Source: CAMTWJ01 sp964643605 (GTDB lineage Bacteria; Patescibacteriota; Saccharimonadia; Saccharimonadales; 2-12-FULL-41-12). Taken from it: a DNA stretch of 24,857 bases. Position numbers and translations under genes: made by a program. Positions 21,711-24,857 of this stretch are shown piece by piece (the stretch's first letter is position 1; every line of letters begins with the position of its first letter). The DNA lies in assembly GCA_964643605.1 (NCBI GenBank), contig CAZXTF010000011.1:1-24857 (forward strand). The letters are read 5' to 3'. Below the pieces are notes generated by a model, which was not told the DNA's origin, ran no database searches, and saw only the letters and a program-made list of their open reading frames with translations.

Positions 21711-21770
21711 GCTTTTAAAGCTTATGCCTGTCTGATACAATCACACCTGAAGAGATAGTAGGTTAGACAC

Positions 21771-23636
21771 ATGAAAAGACTAAAGAAAAACCAGCAAAAA
21801 GATAGTCACGCTTCTGCTACGCATGCAGCCAAAAAACCCCGAAAGGCGGGGAAGCTTAGTTTGTTCCGTTTTTCGAAAGCTCATTTGCTGATAGTCACCG
21901 CTGTGGTAGCTGTAATTGGTGGTTCATATGCTGTTTACAGCAGTTTTGCTGCAACCGATAAAACAGTTTGGGCTACATTTGTAGTATATACAAGAGATGC
22001 ATCTACTGCATGGTATAGTTCTGCCGGTGTAGGTAAGATCCCTGGATCGACAGTTACTGTAAAAGCTCACTGGTGGAATGGTGGCGTACTTGGTGCAGAC
22101 GCTGGAACACCCTGCGAAGGTGGGGTTATGTCGAAATCTTCTACCAACGGTAGTGCTACATTTAAGTGTAAAATTATATCAACAAATGGATCGTCAATAC
22201 GGTATGTGCTGAATGTTTCTGCGAATGGGTACAATAATTATGTTACCAACGCAAGTGGCCAGGCGCATGCATATGGCTGGATTTATGCTGACAATGGAGT
22301 TACTTTATCTCCAACTCAAGCTCCAAAGTTCTACGTATCATTTATGGTGCCAAAACCACCAGCTCCACAACCGCAGGCTCCTAGCCCACAACCACCAACA
22401 AAAAACCCACAACCACCAGCTCCAAAACCACAGCCACAGCCATCCCAGCCTTCGTCTAATCGATCCTCTTCTTCTACGGTGGTACAACGTCCTCGACCAG
22501 CTCCAGTTGATTCCAGTGATGATAGCGATACAACACCACCGTCTGCACCAGGATCACTTACTGCTACAAGCCAGGGTGGGGCAGTAGTGCTTACTTGGGA
22601 GGCATCGATAGACAACAAAGGCGTAGCTGGCTATGTGGTGGAGCGCTCGACAGATGGTGAGAACTGGGAGATCCTAAATGATAACGTGACCGAAACATCG
22701 TTTACAGATTCTACAGCTTCGTTTGGTGCAAAGTACAGCTATCGGGTTTCTGCGATGGATGAGTCAGGCAATGGCTCAGACTATGCTGTAGTCGATATAA
22801 CGACCTCTGAGTTTGAGGCTAATGCCTTTGCAGATAAAGAGTCAACTGTTGAAAGTGAAGATGGAAATGTAACCGTTAAGATTCCTGAAGGGGCGTTACC
22901 AGAAGATGCTTTCTGTAAGGTTGAGACTACTCAAAGCGAGACTCCCGAAGGATATGTGTTGCTAGCTGGAGTGTACAGCTTTACCTGCAAGAAGAAAGAC
23001 GGATCTACCATTGAGTCTTACAATCAGCCACTTGAGTTTACAGTTAAGGCTGAAGAGGGAGAGAAATCCAAACTAGCTTTTCTAGATGGCGACCAGTGGC
23101 AATACTCTGACGACCAATATAATGCAGAAGTGCAGGGCTACACCTTTAGCTCTGATCAGCCAAGAGACTTTGCAGTATTTGCCCCAAGTAAGAAGGGCAT
23201 GAACTGGCTTCTCTTGATCTTCGGTATCTTCTTGCTCTTGCTAGTGTTGTTTGGACTGATCTTGTGGCTCCTTCGGAGGAGGCAAAGCCAACAAGAACAG
23301 ACTGAAGGATACAATCTCGACTACTTCGATAACTACATGCAGCAAGCTGACCAGCAGCCAACCGATCAACAGACAGATTACTCTGTTACACCAGATGCCT
23401 CATATACTACGCCGCCCACTACAGTAGTAACACCAGCTGTTGACCAGGCGCCTATTGCTCCAGAAACTCCTACAAGTGAGCCAAGCTTGCCTCCACAGCA
23501 GCCAATGCCAGCTGCCCCGGAAATGCCACAGGCTCAACCACAGCCACCATCACAACCGCCAGCAGTGGAATCTTCCGCAGCACCTGCAACAGATGACTAT
23601 GCTAACAAGCAGTATCCTGAACAACCATATCGCTAG
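21771..23636 (+). CDS. cell-surface protein with fibronectin type III domain
   Basis: The 621-residue protein starts with a Lys-rich stretch and a hydrophobic signal/anchor (residues ~39-60, ending SSFAA). An N-terminal beta-rich domain (~62-185) follows, then a Pro/Gln linker (~190-240), an Fn3 domain (~255-345: SAPGSLTATSQGGAVVLTWE and VAGYVVERSTDGENWEIL), a second beta-rich domain (~355-470), a membrane helix (477-502), and a ~115-residue Pro/Gln-rich tail. No LPxTG motif is seen. The order suggests an exported stalk held by the C-terminal helix, with the tail inside the cell. A -10 TACAAT (21736-21741) gives a leader of about 23 bases. The next gene starts right after its stop. Confidence 0.75.
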   Translation: MKRLKKNQQKDSHASATHAAKKPRKAGKLSLFRFSKAHLLIVTAVVAVIGGSYAVYSSFAATDKTVWATFVVYTRDASTAWYSSAGVGKIPGSTVTVKAHWWNGGVLGADAGTPCEGGVMSKSSTNGSATFKCKIISTNGSSIRYVLNVSANGYNNYVTNASGQAHAYGWIYADNGVTLSPTQAPKFYVSFMVPKPPAPQPQAPSPQPPTKNPQPPAPKPQPQPSQPSSNRSSSSTVVQRPRPAPVDSSDDSDTTPPSAPGSLTATSQGGAVVLTWEASIDNKGVAGYVVERSTDGENWEILNDNVTETSFTDSTASFGAKYSYRVSAMDESGNGSDYAVVDITTSEFEANAFADKESTVESEDGNVTVKIPEGALPEDAFCKVETTQSETPEGYVLLAGVYSFTCKKKDGSTIESYNQPLEFTVKAEEGEKSKLAFLDGDQWQYSDDQYNAEVQGYTFSSDQPRDFAVFAPSKKGMNWLLLIFGIFLLLLVLFGLILWLLRRRQSQQEQTEGYNLDYFDNYMQQADQQPTDQQTDYSVTPDASYTTPPTTVVTPAVDQAPIAPETPTSEPSLPPQQPMPAAPEMPQAQPQPPSQPPAVESSAAPATDDYANKQYPEQPYR

Positions 23637-24398
23637 ATGGTAAATAAGCCGTTCTTTACAGATTCAACACCCCACATGTTTGCGCATAGAGGTGGTAATG
23701 CGGCTGGCCGCAAAAAAGAAAATACAATTGTAGCTTTTCGATCAGCTGTAGATCTTGGCTATAGTTATCTTGAGATAGATGTTATTGTTACAAAAGACGG
23801 GCAGGTTGTGACATATCATGGCTCTCGGACAAATACCGAGGCCAAAAAAATAGGCCTGGCAACTCGAAAGCACATCCAGTCACTGACCTATCAGGAGGTG
23901 CAGCAACAGGTTGCGTCTGGCGGCGAACCAGTGCCGCTTCTAAAAGATGTGTTAGATAGCTTCTCGCAGGCAAAATTTAGTATTGATGTAAAGACCAGGG
24001 AAGTGATCGCTCCTTTTGCAGGCGTGATCCAAGAGACGAAAAGTTTAGATAGAATATGCGTAGCCTCTTTTAGCCGCAAACGGCTTTTAGAGGCTGCAGA
24101 ACTGTTGGGAGGAGCTAAGGAGGTAGCATTAGCATATTGTGTACATCCGAGGCTCTCATGGCTTCTAAAAGTGTCTCCAGGACTATGTATGAGCTGGTTT
24201 GCCCAGAATAAGATCGATTGTTTGCATGTGCATTCCTCAGGAACTACCCCAAAGGTGTTGCAGGCGGCAAAAAAGCGAAATATCAAAGTGTATGTATGGA
24301 CTGTAAACTCTAAAGACGCCGCTGAACGATATAAGAAAATGGGTGTTGATGGCATAATTACTGACGAAACAAAACTTTTAAGCATAAACACGATGTAA
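23637..24398 (+). CDS. glycerophosphodiester phosphodiesterase
   Basis: These enzymes split glycerophosphodiesters from lipid head groups into glycerol-3-phosphate and an alcohol. The 253-residue protein keeps the catalytic pattern: His17-Arg18 in MFAHRGG, ENT (28-30), Glu46 and Asp48 in LEIDV, and His61 in VTYHGS. The C-terminal IKVYVWTVNSKDAAERYKKM and GVDGIITDE are also family hallmarks. There is no signal peptide, so it probably acts in the cytoplasm, perhaps on lipids scavenged from the host bacterium. Its ATG follows the upstream TAG directly, so translation is likely coupled. No terminator separates it from the rRNA promoter. Confidence 0.92.
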   Translation: MVNKPFFTDSTPHMFAHRGGNAAGRKKENTIVAFRSAVDLGYSYLEIDVIVTKDGQVVTYHGSRTNTEAKKIGLATRKHIQSLTYQEVQQQVASGGEPVPLLKDVLDSFSQAKFSIDVKTREVIAPFAGVIQETKSLDRICVASFSRKRLLEAAELLGGAKEVALAYCVHPRLSWLLKVSPGLCMSWFAQNKIDCLHVHSSGTTPKVLQAAKKRNIKVYVWTVNSKDAAERYKKMGVDGIITDETKLLSINTM

Positions 24399-24416
24399 AC
24401 TTAACAACTATTTTGG

Positions 24417-24446
24417 TTGACAACAGGTGTTATTTCGAGGTAGTAT
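24417..24446 (+). promoter_or_regulatory. rRNA operon promoter
   Basis: A perfect -35 TTGACA (24417-24422), an 18-base spacer and -10 TAGTAT (24441-24446) lie 20 bases after the preceding stop. The predicted start is near 24453, about 220 bases before 16S. Confidence 0.8.
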
Positions 24447-24452
24447 GAATAT

Positions 24453-24673
24453 AAGCTTTTCCGGAGGTATCTATTAATTGGCCTTTGAAAAAGCAAGAAC
24501 TTTAAAATCTTAATAGTGCAAGTTAATGTTTTGACCTTTGGTCGAAGCGTTAACCGTTCGCCCTCGAGGCGAACGATCAACGTCAGTTCAAGTACCCCTT
24601 GAGGGTACAATTGAATTGTTTTAAATAGTAAATTAGTCAGTTTCTGACTGAAACTAGGAAAACAAATTCTACT
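24453..24673 (+). promoter_or_regulatory. 16S rRNA leader with boxA-like element and hairpins
   Basis: This untranslated leader holds TGGCCTTTGAAAA (24479-24491), close to the boxA antitermination sequence of Gram-positive rRNA leaders. It also holds a series of hairpins: GACC/GGTC (24533-24543), CGTTCGCC/GGCGAACG with loop CTCGA (24555-24575), GTACCC/GGGTAC with loop CTTGA (24592-24608, extended by TTCAA/TTGAA), and AGTCAG/CTGACT (24635-24649). The last ones may help fold or process the 16S 5' end. boxA is a resemblance only. Confidence 0.5.

Positions 24674-24857
<184 letters not shown>

Noticed and set aside
22345..22450. CCA/CAG-rich repetitive DNA
   Set aside because: It encodes the Pro/Gln linker of the Fn3 surface protein in frame; low-complexity coding rather than a CRISPR or satellite repeat.

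Overview
The window looks like chromosome of a Candidatus Saccharibacteria (TM7) member or a close Patescibacteria/CPR relative. This rests on the partial 16S rRNA at the right end, on ThrRS lacking the usual N-terminal TGS domain, on surface proteins with an N-terminal module I associate with Saccharibacteria, on an N-terminally anchored TraD/VirD4-like ATPase, on the standard code with TGA as stop, and on tightly packed genes. Nothing points to a phage, insertion sequence or CRISPR array. The lineage call is inference from a partial 16S and remembered protein features.

Layout. 1-3540: a tRNA-Val(GAC) on the minus strand, then a T-box type leader with an intrinsic terminator ahead of a coupled thrS - alkyltransferase-like protein - miaA operon. 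3585-5145: a winged-helix regulator and a degenerate metallo-beta-lactamase-fold protein, ending at a terminator shared with convergent rpmB. 5154-7113: a site-2 protease, an unassigned structured RNA joined to tRNA-Pro(GGG), a fusion of pterin-carbinolamine dehydratase and RNase HI, and RNase P RNA with a shared terminator. 7130-8244 (minus): infC-rpmI-rplT, with infC starting at AUU. 8255-9802 (minus): comM.

9805-11307: two apparently free-standing small RNA transcription units, RNA-A (minus) and RNA-B (plus), flank a divergent DHH-family gene. Both have strong promoters, a 5' hairpin, an AAAAACAAAAA linker, a second hairpin and an intrinsic terminator. 11351-14894: a small membrane protein, a short low-complexity protein and a 940-residue coupling-type ATPase. 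14896-17095 (minus): a His-rich membrane protein and an LPNTG surface protein. 17174-21710: gyrB-gyrA. 21771-24398: an Fn3 surface protein and a glycerophosphodiester phosphodiesterase. 24417-24857: ribosomal RNA promoter, hairpin-rich leader and the start of 16S rRNA.

Most genes serve core information processing: tRNA charging and modification, translation initiation, ribosomal proteins, RNase P, gyrase and rRNA. They are interspersed with envelope and DNA-uptake functions. A recurrent feature is that first genes of transcription units have a -10 box only 6-14 bases before the start codon and no Shine-Dalgarno, whereas most operon-internal genes have clear ones. The best candidates for undescribed biology are the RNA-A/RNA-B pair, the 6S-like RNA fused to tRNA-Pro, the T-box in this lineage and the PCD-RNase H fusion.
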